Of a stretch of DNA of 64,000 bases, positions 11,272 to 23,852 are shown one piece after another (the stretch's first letter is position 1; each line of letters begins with the position of its first letter). Source of the DNA: Stachybotrys elegans (lineage: Eukaryota; Ascomycota; Sordariomycetes; Hypocreales; Stachybotryaceae). A program made the position numbers and the translations under genes. Location of the stretch: contig JAGPNK010000008.1 of the NCBI GenBank assembly GCA_020746835.1, forward strand, positions 620,001-684,000, read 5' to 3'. The notes under the pieces are model-generated. The model saw nothing but the letters and a program-made list of their open reading frames with translations. It was not told the origin of the DNA and did not search any database.

Positions 11272-14200
11272 CTAGATCATGACACCGTCGAGGGCGAGCA
11301 CCACAGAACTGTCTCCATGGAACCGAGCTCGATAATCAACGATGCCCTGGCAGATCTCGTTGAGGTCCTGGATCTTGCGATTGCGCAAGTCGGCCAGAAG
11401 ATCCCGGAGCCCATTGACATACTTCTGCTTCAGCTCCTTTTGGTTGCTACCATATTCAGTAAGCTGCGTTATGATTTGGCCATCTGTTATCCGTATTGCG
11501 TCAGTCCTCTCCTTCGCCCAACAGTCGCTGTTACATACCTGAAAGCTGCATTGCCTCAAGGTGTTGAAATGGGCAATTCCTACCGCGGGGACACACTCCC
11601 CCGGTTAGTTGGTCAGGGCAAACCTCCTTGCGTGCATCTATCTTGTTGCTATATGTCAGAGATCGGAAACCCCCGTGAATGGATTCTTTGAACTGAGGAT
11701 GGAATCTGTAGGCACGGAAGTAGCGAAGTGGTGATTCGTAAGGCCGAAGGCCTGTCCGAGCTGCCTCTAGGCTGATTGAATCGTGGGACTCGACGACCTA
11801 TTCAACGATTAGATGCACTTCCAGGTGGGATGGCTACAGAGCGACGAGTACTTCTCGCATGGGTTGCACCCTTTGTCCTTCTATGGAAGCCTGCGTGTGG
11901 CTAATTGGGGAAGTTGTCATGTTGTCTCGCATATCCACGTCGCTTGCACTTGGTAGTACTGGGTCAGGATTGGAGGAAATAAGCTCCTGTGGATGAATGG
12001 GCGAGTCCTGTGGCGGCGTTGCCTCTGGAGGTTCATAGTCGTCGGATGACTCTTCACTATCTTCTTCATCCATCTCCTCACCGTCTGATGAAGATGATTC
12101 GTCCATTGGTGCTTGGTCGGAATCTTCCTCAATCTCCATTGGTGCCGATTGCTGATTGGCAACTTCGGTGGCAGTCTCTGTATGAGAAGGTTCATCCGGG
12201 GCATGATCGTCAGTAGTGGGAGGCGTATCTAGACCCGGCGGCGAGGGATGGCCGTTAACAGGCAACGCATCCCCTCGTGACTCAAGGACATGCTCCTCGC
12301 TGCTGCTTGCACCAGGCAGAGGACCTGCATTGTTTAATGTGGTTGGCGTCAGCTCCATGGCATTCATTTCTGTTGGAGTCTTTGCTTCGGAGGTCGCAAG
12401 TTCGACACCTGAAAGATTTAAGTTTGGAGCATCGCCGCTTAGCTGACCAAGGATCTCACCCGTATTAGACTCCACCTGCTCTGCCAGGACTGCCGAATCT
12501 GATGCCACGTCGTCCATGACATCTTCCCGCAGTCTAGCTTCCTCCTGCAGACTCTGCTCGAGGTCTTTCTCAATACTGGCAACTTGGGATCGCAGCAATT
12601 CGAGTCTCGACAGTTGTTCTCGTCGTTGTGCTTCGATAAGCGTCAGTCGCTCGCTTGCAGCACGGGACCGAGAGCGCCGGATATCCGTAGTCCCCGCCTC
12701 TGAAAGTTTTGGCAGTTTCGCCGAGATGGAAACAAGCTCCGAGGCAGCGATCGTCGGCGAACTGGACTGAGCTGTCGACGTGCGCATCTCGACCTTTGCT
12801 ATTGAGGTTTGCTCTCCCAGAGTTGGCTTTGTCCCAATGACGCATTCGCTGTCGGTATGCGAATGCGCGTCAAGACCTGATGGTGTGACAGAGCCAGTCT
12901 GTGGTTGTTTTGCCTTCTTCCGAGCCTCCGCCTCGGCGATCCTGCGCTTCATATCCTCAATCATCTTGTTCATGCTGCGCAGATCGGGTCTGCCGGTGAA
13001 ATTAGGATTTCCTATGGGTGGCGGGGTCGTTATTGGTCCAGGGCTGGAGACTTGTGCACCGCCAAAGTCACCAGCAACAGGCACATCACGTCCAGGTGGC
13101 GGCTTGCCAACAGGTGTGTCAGGTCCGCGCCTGGATGCTGAGCCTTGCTCGGGTGAGTCGATTTCCATATCCATTTCATCCTCGTCGTCGCTAACGTCAA
13201 TCAAGAATGGTTGGGACTCTCGTTTCTGTCCAAATGGTCTCTTTGAGGGGCCGGAAAGATCGTTCAAGTCGGACGCGACTGGTCTTTTCTGCTGCCTTAC
13301 TGGCTGTGAGCCACCCTGGTTGGACAGGAGCAAGCCTGGAATAGGTGATGCTTTTTGTCCCTCAGCACTTTGCTCTGATCCTACATCAGCCTGAGAGCCT
13401 GTGGTATCATCTCGTGATGACTCTGGTTGGGAGGGCTGTGCATCGGGATTGTTTTCTGTCGACTCGCGCACTTGTATCCTTGAATCGTCTTGACCCGCCG
13501 ACTCCTTCTGGGCCTGTGCCTCGCGAGCCTTTAGCAAGGCTTGCATTTTCTGCTGCAGCAGTTTGGTGTTGGACAGTGCCTTTGCTTTCGCTGGTGGATG
13601 TTGTGCGGTTGTGTTCTGCGGTTGTGCGACTTCCCCAAGACTTGGCGATGATGCCTTGGTGCCCTTGGCTGCCAATAGGCGCGCTATCCGATCTTTCCTC
13701 TCCTCAAGTTGCGCTGCTCCTTTCCCAGGCTTTTCTCCTGTGGCGTTGGCACCCTCAGTAGTCGCACGAGTTGATGCGTCTTCGGACTTCTCAGTCCCAA
13801 CAGCACCCCCCTGCGTAGGAGCATTGGCAGGTGATGGTGGCGTGGTACCGCGTTTGTCAGGGCCGACTGATGGCTCAATATCTAAGCCCATGGTTTTAAA
13901 GAGTTCTTGCAATATCTTTGCATCAACACCTTCGCTGACATAATCCTGGTATCGAACATGCAGTGGCCAGAGATGTGTGATGGCTTCCTTGGCCTGTTTC
14001 TCGGCCTCAGCCATATTGATTGGGTGCAAGACGCCACCAAGAGCACCTGTTGGCAGCGAAACTGTAAAAAAGAAAAGATCGTGAGCCTCGACTAACAATA
14101 ATGCCATTATGCTTAATACCGAACTTACGTTGAGGGAGATGAGAAGCATGTAACTCCACCGGGGGTTCCAGTTCATTGGGGGAGAGGAAGGGCGAATAAG

Positions 14201-14810
14201 ACCCAGAGCGCTCGCGTGAAGAACTCGTCCGTTCTGATAATGAAGCCGCGTTGATGTTTTGGGTAGATACTGGCCGGTCTTTTTCATGTCTAGTCATTAT
14301 TTGATTCCCTGGAGACTGGCCGCTTAGGTTGATGGCAACTCCAGCACTCCCCACGCGCGTCGAAGAATGAGATGTAGGCGCCTCGATTGCCTTTGGCTCA
14401 TAGATGTCCTCCAGTTCACCCTCGCTAAGCTCCCCTTCCTCCATAACATCATCAGACGGATTTCTGGTGGCTGCAGGGGCACCACCAGTATCTTGTGGTG
14501 GAATAGATGAAGGATTTCCCAAATGTGGGATAGGTGTATGCGAGTAGGAACTGGGTTGTCTCGAATCTCCTGGTCCCGAGCCGGACATATGCTGTGCGAC
14601 CGGCAAAACTGCTGCATTGGAGAACGTCAGTCCCAAACCTGGGATGATGTTGCGGTTGAAGCCATAAGAGGCAGCAGTCGCATTTCCGTGGCTGTTCGAG
14701 GCGACTCCATCATCCCCAAGGTGTTGAGTCTGTCCAGCAGGTGCAGTTGGGGTTGGCGCATAGTTGGACAGGCCTTGGGGATAGCTATACCCGTACCCGT
14801 TGAAGCTCAT
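11272..14810 (-). CDS. zf-C3H1 CCCH zinc-finger protein, Red1-like
   Basis: This large, mostly disordered protein ends in a conserved CCCH module. Four exons (14810-14129, 14061-11852, 11797-11539, 11483-11272) give about 1,120 residues. The N-terminal part has an acidic EEGELSEGE motif. The middle is low complexity, with a coiled coil near VASIEKDLEQSLQEEARLRE and a long acidic stretch. The C-terminal exons encode YESPLRYFRAYRFHPQFK and then a C-x8-C-x5-C-x3-H finger (CPDQLTGGVC...CPFQH), followed by a helix. This architecture matches the fungal zf-C3H1 family that includes fission yeast Red1, core of the MTREC complex that sends meiotic and cryptic RNAs to the exosome. Family membership is well supported; the Red1 role is inference. 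The start is the ATG of MSFNGYGYS; an upstream exon cannot be excluded. Confidence 0.8.
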
Positions 14811-15604
14811 CGTGTAACTGCCCACAGAGCAAATTGTTCTCGCACGTTCGTCCGGTCCTCCTCTGGAATCGTCACTGATTCAAAATCGCTGGGTGCAGTG
14901 GCTGGCGTAGTAGTGAACACTGTCGTATCGACGGAGGTAGAAGTTTGCTGAGAATCGAAATGTGATTGCGTCCAAGTAACATCGCAAAACCAAGGCACAA
15001 AGGCGACGTGTTGGTATCTCTCTGGATTCTCGAGTAGCTTCTAAGCTTTATGTAGCATCATAAGAGGCGACATACGCGTTGAGAGAGTATGCTAAGGCAA
15101 ATTCCAAATCCGATGTAACCCAGGCCCGGGTTGTGGAAGAAGTATGGACGATTTTAAGGTTCGATTTGCAGGCTTACCTAAGGTTGCACTTATCGCGTGT
15201 GTGCATGTGCGCTAGTGATGAATTCGCCTTAGCGTGTCGCGATTGACCATGACGATGATATCATCACGTGATGGGATTTGTTTACTTTGCTGGCTCCTTC
15301 CCCAGCAACAGATGCTCATGGTGCTTATACGGAGACTCCCCGCGCATGTGTTATGTCCAAGCACGCACTCTTCGCATCGTACCTATGATGTTTTGATGTC
15401 ATTGCTCATTTCCTAGTCACGGGTACACCGATCGATTTGTTCTTTATTTTCTTATGCGGGATTGAAACACTCGTGTGCAAACTTGTTTCGCTTTCTATTC
15501 ACCTCTGTGTGCACCCCTACATTCAATACCAACGGTCGCTCGACGAACCTTTACTCGCAGCACATCTCCCCAGGGGCAGATGACGTTCATGTCTATTTCC
15601 GACC
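14811..15604. promoter_or_regulatory. Divergent promoter between the CCCH gene and myosin II
   Basis: This is the shared upstream region of two head-to-head genes. It contains a perfect 10-bp palindrome ATCACGTGAT at 15263-15272, a CACGTG E-box of the kind bound by bHLH proteins such as Cbf1. A T-rich stretch precedes the myosin start. Regulatory function is inferred from position and sequence only. Confidence 0.45.
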
Positions 15605-18600
15605 ATGTCCTTCTCTAACAATGGCTCCGTATCACGGCGCAACAATCCCTTTGCCAGGGCCTCAGGGGCTTCGCCAGCTCCCCTTAATCCTGTGAGGCCC
15701 AAGTCGGCCATTCTGTCCTCGCCCTCGTCCGCTTCGACTTCTACGACCAACGAGCTAGCCAATGTCAGAGCCGCGAGAACACAGTCAATAAGTACGCCCG
15801 GGCAGGCTCCTGCCGTCAGCGCGACCAGGCATTTCCGAAGTAACTCGAGAAGCACAACTCCCTCTTCAAATACATTCGCTCCCTCATTCATCAAGTCCGC
15901 GGACCTGAGGCGTGGTAGCCAAGATGCTGTCAAGGGTATCGAAGGCGAGAACGACTTTTCGGGCAAGCGTTATGTGTGGCTTAAGGATCCGCAAACTGCG
16001 TTCGTCAAAGGTTGGATCGTCGAGGAGTTGGGCCAGAACAAAATCCTTGTGCAGTGTGATGATGGAACAGTAAGGAACTTCTGACGAGCTCGATGGCAAT
16101 TGCTAACATACCGCAGCAACGCGAGGTGGATTCAGAAAGTGTGGACAAAGTCAATCCTGCGAAGTTCGACAAAGCGACCGACATGGCGGAGTTGACCCAT
16201 TTGAATGAAGCATCCGTCGTCCACAACCTCTACATGAGATATCAGTCCGACCTGATTTATACCTACTCCGGCCTCTTCCTCGTCACAGTCAACCCATATT
16301 GTCCTCTGCCGATCTACAGCAATGAATACATTAATATGTACAAGGGGCGAAGTCGGGAGGACACCAAGCCTCACATATTCGCCATGGCTGATGAAGCCTA
16401 TCGCAATCTTGTTGAGGAAGGCCACAACCAAAGCATTCTGGTTACTGGTGAATCAGGTGCCGGAAAGACAGAGAACACGAAAAAGGTCATCCAATATCTG
16501 GCAGCCGTTGCGCAGACAGACACCTTCAGCAAAAACAAGTCTCAACATTCAAGGTTGTCGCAACAGATCCTTCGCGCCAATCCGATTCTTGAAGCCTTCG
16601 GTAATGCTCAGACCGTTCGGAATAACAACTCGTCACGTTTCGGTAAATTCATCCGCATCGAATTCAACCGCAACGGAGCCATTGTGGGTGCCTACATTGA
16701 CTGGGTTCTGTTGGAAAAGTCGCGAGTTGTTCGAATCAATAACCACGAGAGGAACTACCATATATTCTATCAGCTTCTGAAGGGCGCTGATCCGGGTACC
16801 AAGAAGGACTTCTTGCTCGATGGCCTGGATGTGGAGGATTTTGCATATACCCGCCACGGTCATGACACCATCGTCGGGGTTTCCGACCGTGATGAATGGA
16901 ACTCGCTTATGGACGCTTTCTCTGTAATGGCCTTCACCGAGCAAGAACAGCTATCGATTCTCCGTACCATTGCTGCTGTTCTTCACCTCGGAAACATCGA
17001 GGTCGTCAAAGAAAGCCGCGCCGCTGACCAGGCCCGGCTCGCCCCCGAGGCGAAGGCACAGGCGGCCAAGGTTTGCCAGCTGTTGGGAGTTCCCCTCGAG
17101 CCCTTCCTCAAGGGCTTACTCCATCCCAAGGTCAAGGCCGGAAGGGAATGGGTAGAAAAGGTCCAAACTCCAGAGCAGGTCCGATTGGGCCTCGATGCAT
17201 TGTCGAAGGGTATCTACGAACGAGGATTCGGAGATCTCGTTTCTCGTATCAACCGACAGCTCGACCGCACTGGTATGGGACTTGACGACTCTCATTTCAT
17301 TGGAGTCCTTGATATCGCCGGTTTCGAGATTTTCGAGGAGAACAGCTTTGAACAACTCTGCATCAACTACACAAACGAGAAGCTACAGCAGTTTTTCAAC
17401 CATCACATGTTTGTGCTCGAGCAGGAGGAGTATGCTCGGGAACAGATTGAGTGGCAATTCATCGACTTTGGTCGTGACTTGCAGCCCACCATTGACTTAA
17501 TCGAGCTGCCCAACCCCATCGGCATCTTCTCATGCCTCGACGAGGACTGCGTGATGCCCAAGGCAACTGATAAATCCTTTACCGAGAAGCTGAATTCCCT
17601 ATGGGACAAGAAATCATCGAAATACCGACCCTCTCGCCTGGGCCAAGGCTTCATCTTGACACACTACGCGGCAGAAGTGGAATACTCGACCGAGAATTGG
17701 CTGGAAAAGAACAAGGATCCCCTGAATGATAACATCACCAGGCTTCTTGCAGCCTCAACGGACAAGCACATCGCGTCTCTCTTCGCTGACTGTGCAGATG
17801 CGGAGGAGGACTCAGTCGGTACGCGGAGCCGTGTAAAGAAGGGCCTATTCCGTACCGTGGCGCAGCGCTACAAGGAGCAGCTTCACAGCCTCATGAATCA
17901 GCTGCATTCGACTCATCCTCACTTCGTACGCTGTATTTTGCCAAATCACAAGAAGCGTCCAAAGCAGTTCAACAATCTGCTTGTTCTCGATCAACTGCGA
18001 TGCAACGGTGTTCTGGAGGGTATCCGCATTGCCCGCACCGGTTTCCCCAACAGGCTGCCATTTGCAGAGTTCCGCCAGCGATATGAAGTCTTGTGCTCCA
18101 ATATGCCCAAGGGCTATGTAGAAGGGCAAGCTGCCGCATCTCTTATGCTGGAAAAGCTAGGCCTCGACAAGGCCTTGTTCCGTGTCGGTATCACCAAGGT
18201 TTTCTTCCGAGCTGGTGTCTTGGCTGAACTAGAAGAGCAAAGAGACGCATTGATTACCGAGATCATGGCACGTTTCCAGGCTGTGGCACGTGGCTTCATC
18301 CAGAGACGGTCGGCTTACAAGCGACTGTTCAGGACGGAAGCAACCAGGATCATCCAACAGAATGTCAACGTTTATCTTGACCTGGTCGAGAACCCATGGT
18401 GGCAACTGATTGTAAAGATGAAACCGTTGCTCGGTGCCACCCGCACCGCTACCGAGGTCAAGAAGCGAGACGCCATGATCAAGCAGCTGAACGAGAAGAT
18501 GATGCTTGAGTTGGATAATCGCCAAAAGCTTGAAGAGGAGCGCAGAAACTGCCATGCCGAGCTGATGCGCATTCAACAGACCTTGGAGAGTGAGCGTGCG

Positions 18601-21600
18601 CTGGCTCTTGACAAGGAAGAAATCTTCAAGCGTCTTCAGATCCGCGAGGCCGAGCTGGAGGAGAAGTTGGCAGGCGCCATTGACGACCAGGAAAGGCTCG
18701 ACGACCAGCTTGACGACCTTATGGAGGCCAAGAATAGGGCTGAACGAGATGTCGAGAAATTCCGCGCCCAGCTTGAACAGGCGGCAGCTCTCATTGCCAA
18801 GCTAGAGGAGGAGAAAGGAGAACTCGCCACAAAGGTCGCAGCACTTCAAGATGAAATCGAAGCGATGTCGCAAAAGCAGTCGGAGCGAAGCGAGCAGGAG
18901 GCTGTGCTGGAGGCCGATATTAAGATGCTTCAAAGTCAACTGTCCTTGAAGGATAGGAAAACGCGCGATCTCGAAAGCAAACTCCTCAAGATCGATCAAG
19001 ACGTAGAGATCAAGCTTCGCGCGTCTCAGAAAGAGCTCGACTTTGCCAAGGCACGGGAGTCCAATCTATCTCGCGAGAACAAGGCTTTCCAGCAGCAACT
19101 CTCTCAGCTCTCCAAGACGTCTACAGACTACGAAGAACTCGTGCGACAAAAGGAGAGCGAGCTGTCCCTGCTCCGCAACGACAATAAGCGCTACGAGGCT
19201 GAGCGAAAGGGTCTTGAAGAGCAGAAGCGAGCACTCACATCCGAGGTCGAAAAAGCCGCAGCCCGTTTCCGCGATGTTCAGGCTGAGCTGGTGGCCATGA
19301 AATCCAAGCAGAGCCAGCTAGAACGTGAAGCTGATGATGCGAAGAGCCTACTCGAGGCCAGGCTATCAGAGGATGCCCAAGCTGACAAGAACCGTCAGGT
19401 CCTTGAGTCACAGATCAAGGACCTCAAAGAGGAGCTGTACAAGACACAGATGGATCTGAGCCGCGAGCGTCAGTCTCGTGATGACGTCCAGCTCCTTGGC
19501 GACCACAAGTACCAAGCTCTCAAAGAAGAATACGATCATCTGAATGAGTCCAAAATCACCATCGAAAAGGAGCTGTATGCGCAGCAGGACACACTTAGGA
19601 GGACGATGGAAGCTCGGGCCGCAGCAGAGAAGGAGAGAGACGATGCCCGCGCTGAAATCCGACGGCTGCGCGTCGCCAAGACTGAAGCTGAAGAAGCGCG
19701 TATCCAGGCAGAGGTGGCTGGTGAGCGGCAGGCTTCGATAGCCGCCCAGGAAAGGGAAAAGAGTCTCCGCAAAGACCTCGACGATGCACAGAAGCGCCTG
19801 CATTGGTTCGAAGAGGAATGCGCTAAGCTCAACCATCAGGTTGAGGATCTCAACAAGCTCATCCTGTCTTCTGGAGAATTCGGACTGAAGAACGATCAGG
19901 CAAAGGAGCGCATGGAGCGCGAGCTGACTACCGTCAAGAGCCGCCTCATGGCCTCGGAGAACGACAACAGGGCCCTCCTGAACAAGCTGCAGCAAAAGGG
20001 TCTGGAAATTGCTCGATCAACATCGAGGGCTAGCGAAGCTTCCCGGGGTCAGGTGTTGTCCCTGCAACGGGAGAAGACCAGGCTGGAGGAGCAGAACACC
20101 AAGCTCAACAAGCAGCTGGGCGACGCACATCTCACTATTGCTTCTCTGGAGAAGAAGGCTGAGAAGCTCCAGCTAAACCTGGAAGACTTGAGCCACGAGG
20201 TAGCCCGGGAGGTCAAGTCGAGTAGGAATGCGGAGAAGGCCTCTTCCAACTTTACGGTCCAACTCGCTGAAGCCAACCGCACCATCGAGTCGGAACGTCA
20301 GCTACGCAGTCAGGCACAGACGACAGTGCGCACGCTCCAGGCATCGTTGGACTCTAGGGACAAGGAGCTCGTGGAGCTGCGTGAGCAGATGCTTCGTGCC
20401 CTCAAGATTGCCGACCCAGAGGTCCACATCCCGCCTCTGTCTCACGACGACAACGACAAGATCCTCCTCAAGAACTTTGACCTCGCGCGAAAAGTAGAGG
20501 AGTTGCAGCAGAACCTCCGGGTGCAAACGGCAGCCAGGTCGAATGCCGAGAATCAGCTGGCAGATCTGAGGGCATCACGCGGAGACACGCCCAGTAGGCC
20601 GAGACTCGAAGAGATCAACCTGAACGAGGCGCCTTTTAACGGATCGCCGACTCAGAAGAGGACAACTAAGATTAGTGCTCGAACATACGGCAATATGAGC
20701 ACTCCGCCACGTCGTACCCCAGAAGTTGATTCTCAGGATTCCACTCGATCCGATCGTACCATCGATATGATGAGCATGAACAACCGCATGGATGTGAAGG
20801 CCGAGGTCGAAGAGCTGCGAAACCAGCTGCAAATCTCTCAGATGCAGAACCGTCAACTCCAGAGTCAGCTCGACCGAGGGACGCCGGGTCCTGATAATTA
20901 TGAGGACCAAAGTCCATCGCTGCGACGTATGCAGAAGCTCGAAAAGGTCAACAGCCAGTTGCATGAGATGCTCGACGATTCAACAAAGAAGGTGTCTGCG
21001 CTGGAGAAGAGCATCCGGACTGGGGAGATCACTCTCCGAGATATCCAAACCCGGTCGCACGAAGAGCTGTTGGACGTGTTCAATAGTCAGGAAGAGTCAC
21101 GCCGATCCCTTCTACATAGCCACAAGGATGCTGTTGCAGAGTTGACTGACGTCAAGTCATACTTTGAGAAGCTTCGACATGAGCGAGCCAGGATGGAGGT
21201 GGAGCTCCGAGATACCAAGTCAGACCTCCAGGAGATGACGGTTGCTCGCGAACAGGAATCCCATAGCCGCAGCCAGCTTTTGCAAGAGTTCACAGACCTT
21301 CAGATCCGTCTGGATGCAGAGACGTCCAAGCTGGCAGATGTCACCGCCAATCTCGATCTGTACAAGAGCCGCTCTGACGAATACTTCAGCAAGCTGGAGC
21401 AAGCAGAGATTGCGGTTCTCAAGGCCAGCCGGGCTGAGCAATTCGCCAAGTCGCAGGCCAAGGAGGCAGAGGAGATGTATGCTGAGGTGATGTCTGAGCG
21501 CCAGAAGATGGATCATGCGATCGAAGATCTCCAACGACAAAACCAGCGCCTTGAGGAGAAGATCGAGGATGTCTCGACGGATCTAGAGGCCGCTACTCAG

Positions 21601-22912
21601 GCAAAGAAGAGGCTACAGCACGAGCTAGAGGACTGGAGGAACCAGCGTGCCATGGACATTGAGGATAAAGAGTCCAGCATGGAGCAAACGCGCAAGAAGT
21701 ATCAGGCCGAGTTTACCACACTTACCAAGGAGCTGGATCTGGCTCGGGAGGAGAAGCTGTTCAAGCAGGCTGAAATTGCCCGTCTGCGAGAAGAGCTGGA
21801 TGAGCTGCGCTCCAAGTGGGATGATGAAGTTCTGAACAGCTCTACCTGGTCGAAGGAGAAGTCACGACTGGAGTCGACGCTGGCCGACGTCGCCTCATCC
21901 AGGGATGAGGCTGTCAATGCGCACAACGAGGCCCAGGGCAAGGTCGTCTCTTTGCTGTCCCAGGTCCGCACACTCCGATCGTCGCTGGATGAGGTGGCTG
22001 CCGAGCGCGACCTCTTGGTGCGGGAGAAGCGCAGTGTAGAGGCGCGCCTAGAGGAAGCCAAGGCTGGTTTGGAGGAACTGGCCAAGGGCGAGAGTCCCTC
22101 CCTTCGCAACGCAGCCGGGATGGACAAGGAGATTCTCGAGCTCAAGGCCAGCTTGGCACAGCAGGAGGATATCGCCGCTGCTGCTGTCGAGAAGATGAGG
22201 CGCGCCGAGGCTCTTGTGTCGGAGATACACAAGGACATGGTCACGGAGCGCGATACTACCGCAGAGCTCCAGAAGCAGAAGGCAACGCTGGAGAAGAGCC
22301 TCAACGAGGCGCAGCTGAAGCTCGTCGACCTGGAAACCAAGGGCTACTCAAGCGCTAGCCAGGATATCAAGTTTTTGCACAAGCGCATTCAAGAGGTAAG
22401 AGCCGTCTACAGAATACAGCCTTGGCTGAGTGAATACTAACCGGGCACAGCTTGAGTCACAGCTGGAAGAGCAAGAGAGCGAGCGGTCCAAGTCGCAACG
22501 TTCGGTCCGCAACGTAGACCGAATCGTCAAGGATCTTCAGACACAGATCGACCGCAAGGACAAGCAGAATTCGCAACTGACCGACGACGTCAGCAGGATG
22601 CGCGACAAGGTTGACAAGCTGCTCAAGACTATCGACGAGCTGCAAGCATCCGAGTCAGAGAACCAGCTTTCTGCACGACGAGCTGAGCGCGAGCTACGGG
22701 AGGAGAAGGAGAAGTCATTGCGACTCGAGCGAGAGCTAGACGGGTGGAAGAGTCTGCGGGTGGACAAGGGCGGCAACGGTGCCATGGGTAGCATCCGCAG
22801 CCGACTCGGACCATGGAGAGCAAGCGAGGGAGACGATGCATCGGTTGTTGATGTGCCACAGAGGAAGAGCAGCATTAGTAGGGTTCCCAGTCTCACCAAG
22901 GGATTCCTCTGA
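15605..22912 (+). CDS. myo2: Class II (conventional) myosin heavy chain
   Basis: This is an actin-based two-headed motor for cytokinetic-ring contraction and septum formation. Three exons (15605-16069, 16117-22395, 22451-22912) join to 2,401 residues, the size expected in filamentous ascomycetes. A Ser-rich N-terminal extension of about 115 residues precedes the SH3-like fold (KRYVWLKDPQTAFVKGWIVE). The motor carries the P-loop GESGAGKT (about residue 266), switch I NNNSSRFGKF (about 324) and switch II DIAGFE (about 554). The converter segment GIRIARTGFPNR and an IQ-type helix (MARFQAVARGFIQRR, about 872) follow. The remaining ~1,450 residues are heptad-repeat coiled coil ending in a short basic tail. 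Introns are 47 and 55 bp. All catalytic motifs are intact. Confidence 0.97.
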
Positions 22913-23852
22913 GATGGCTTCGTTGTACGATGGCTTTGTGTATAGGTCTGGTTTCCGGAAGGGCTGGGGGGGGGGACTGGATGAGTTATGGGTTACGGGG
23001 CTGATTGTACGGGTCATGATTCTAGGGTCGCGGTGTATTTCTGTCTCAGGCATAGGGAGCAGCAGCCGGGCTGGCGGATGTTTTATGTGGTTAGGTATAC
23101 ATGCAAACATGATAATCGTACGGATACTCCGTATTTACATTGAGCAATAACGGAATCCCCACTTGAAGTTGAAGGTGACGACATTGCGCAGCTTCGCACA
23201 ATGGCTTCAGGGCTCAGGCGGCCCCCGTTCACTGGAACCTTATAGCCATAATGGGCTAACTTTAGAAGGCTAGCCTCTAAGTGGCATTCTGGTGGGGCTT
23301 TGGCAGGACTACCTGCAGCATCCAGAACGCGCCTGCCCTTTGTCATTAACGCGGGTGGCACGAACAAGCTCCCTACTGCCTAAAGTATGTATCACAAGCT
23401 TGAACGGGCGCACCATCATGTCCTTTGCATCGTGAATTCTAAATCCGATTCACAGCCCAGGACGCGCTGCTCGCCAAGGCGTCTGATCAGCGCCCTGGCC
23501 CTCAGCTGAAACTCCCCTGCTATCGCCCCCAGCAGCCAGTCTCCTTCGCAGGGCGCACCAACATTTATGCACTTTGCGCCGAAAGAAACGGAGAGTCGCA
23601 GCGTCAGCAAATCATTGGCGCGAGGCGACCAGATATCGCCTTCTGCCTGCCGCCTGCCTTGAGTTCGCCACAAAGCCTCGGTTTTGGCCTTCAACACATC
23701 ATCAGAAACTATTCCCAACAAACAAAAGGGGGCTACCTAGTCATCCCAGCCTTTGCCGAATGCCGCCGTACCGTATCGGCGACGGTTCTTGCACTTTGGG
23801 CGCATCCTTAATTGCAGAGTGAAGCGGCCATTCAGCCCCCAACATCTCCAGC
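22913..23852. other. Intergenic between myosin II and the ULS1-like gene
   Basis: This holds the myosin 3' flank and the upstream region of the next plus-strand gene. A second copy of TACTCCGTAT lies at 23125-23134. I saw no gene. Confidence 0.4.

Noticed and set aside
11834..14287. 817-residue ORF as a complete protein
   Set aside because: Its upstream Met lies across a clear intron (14062-14128) and its stop lies within another (11798-11851). It is the large second exon of the CCCH gene.
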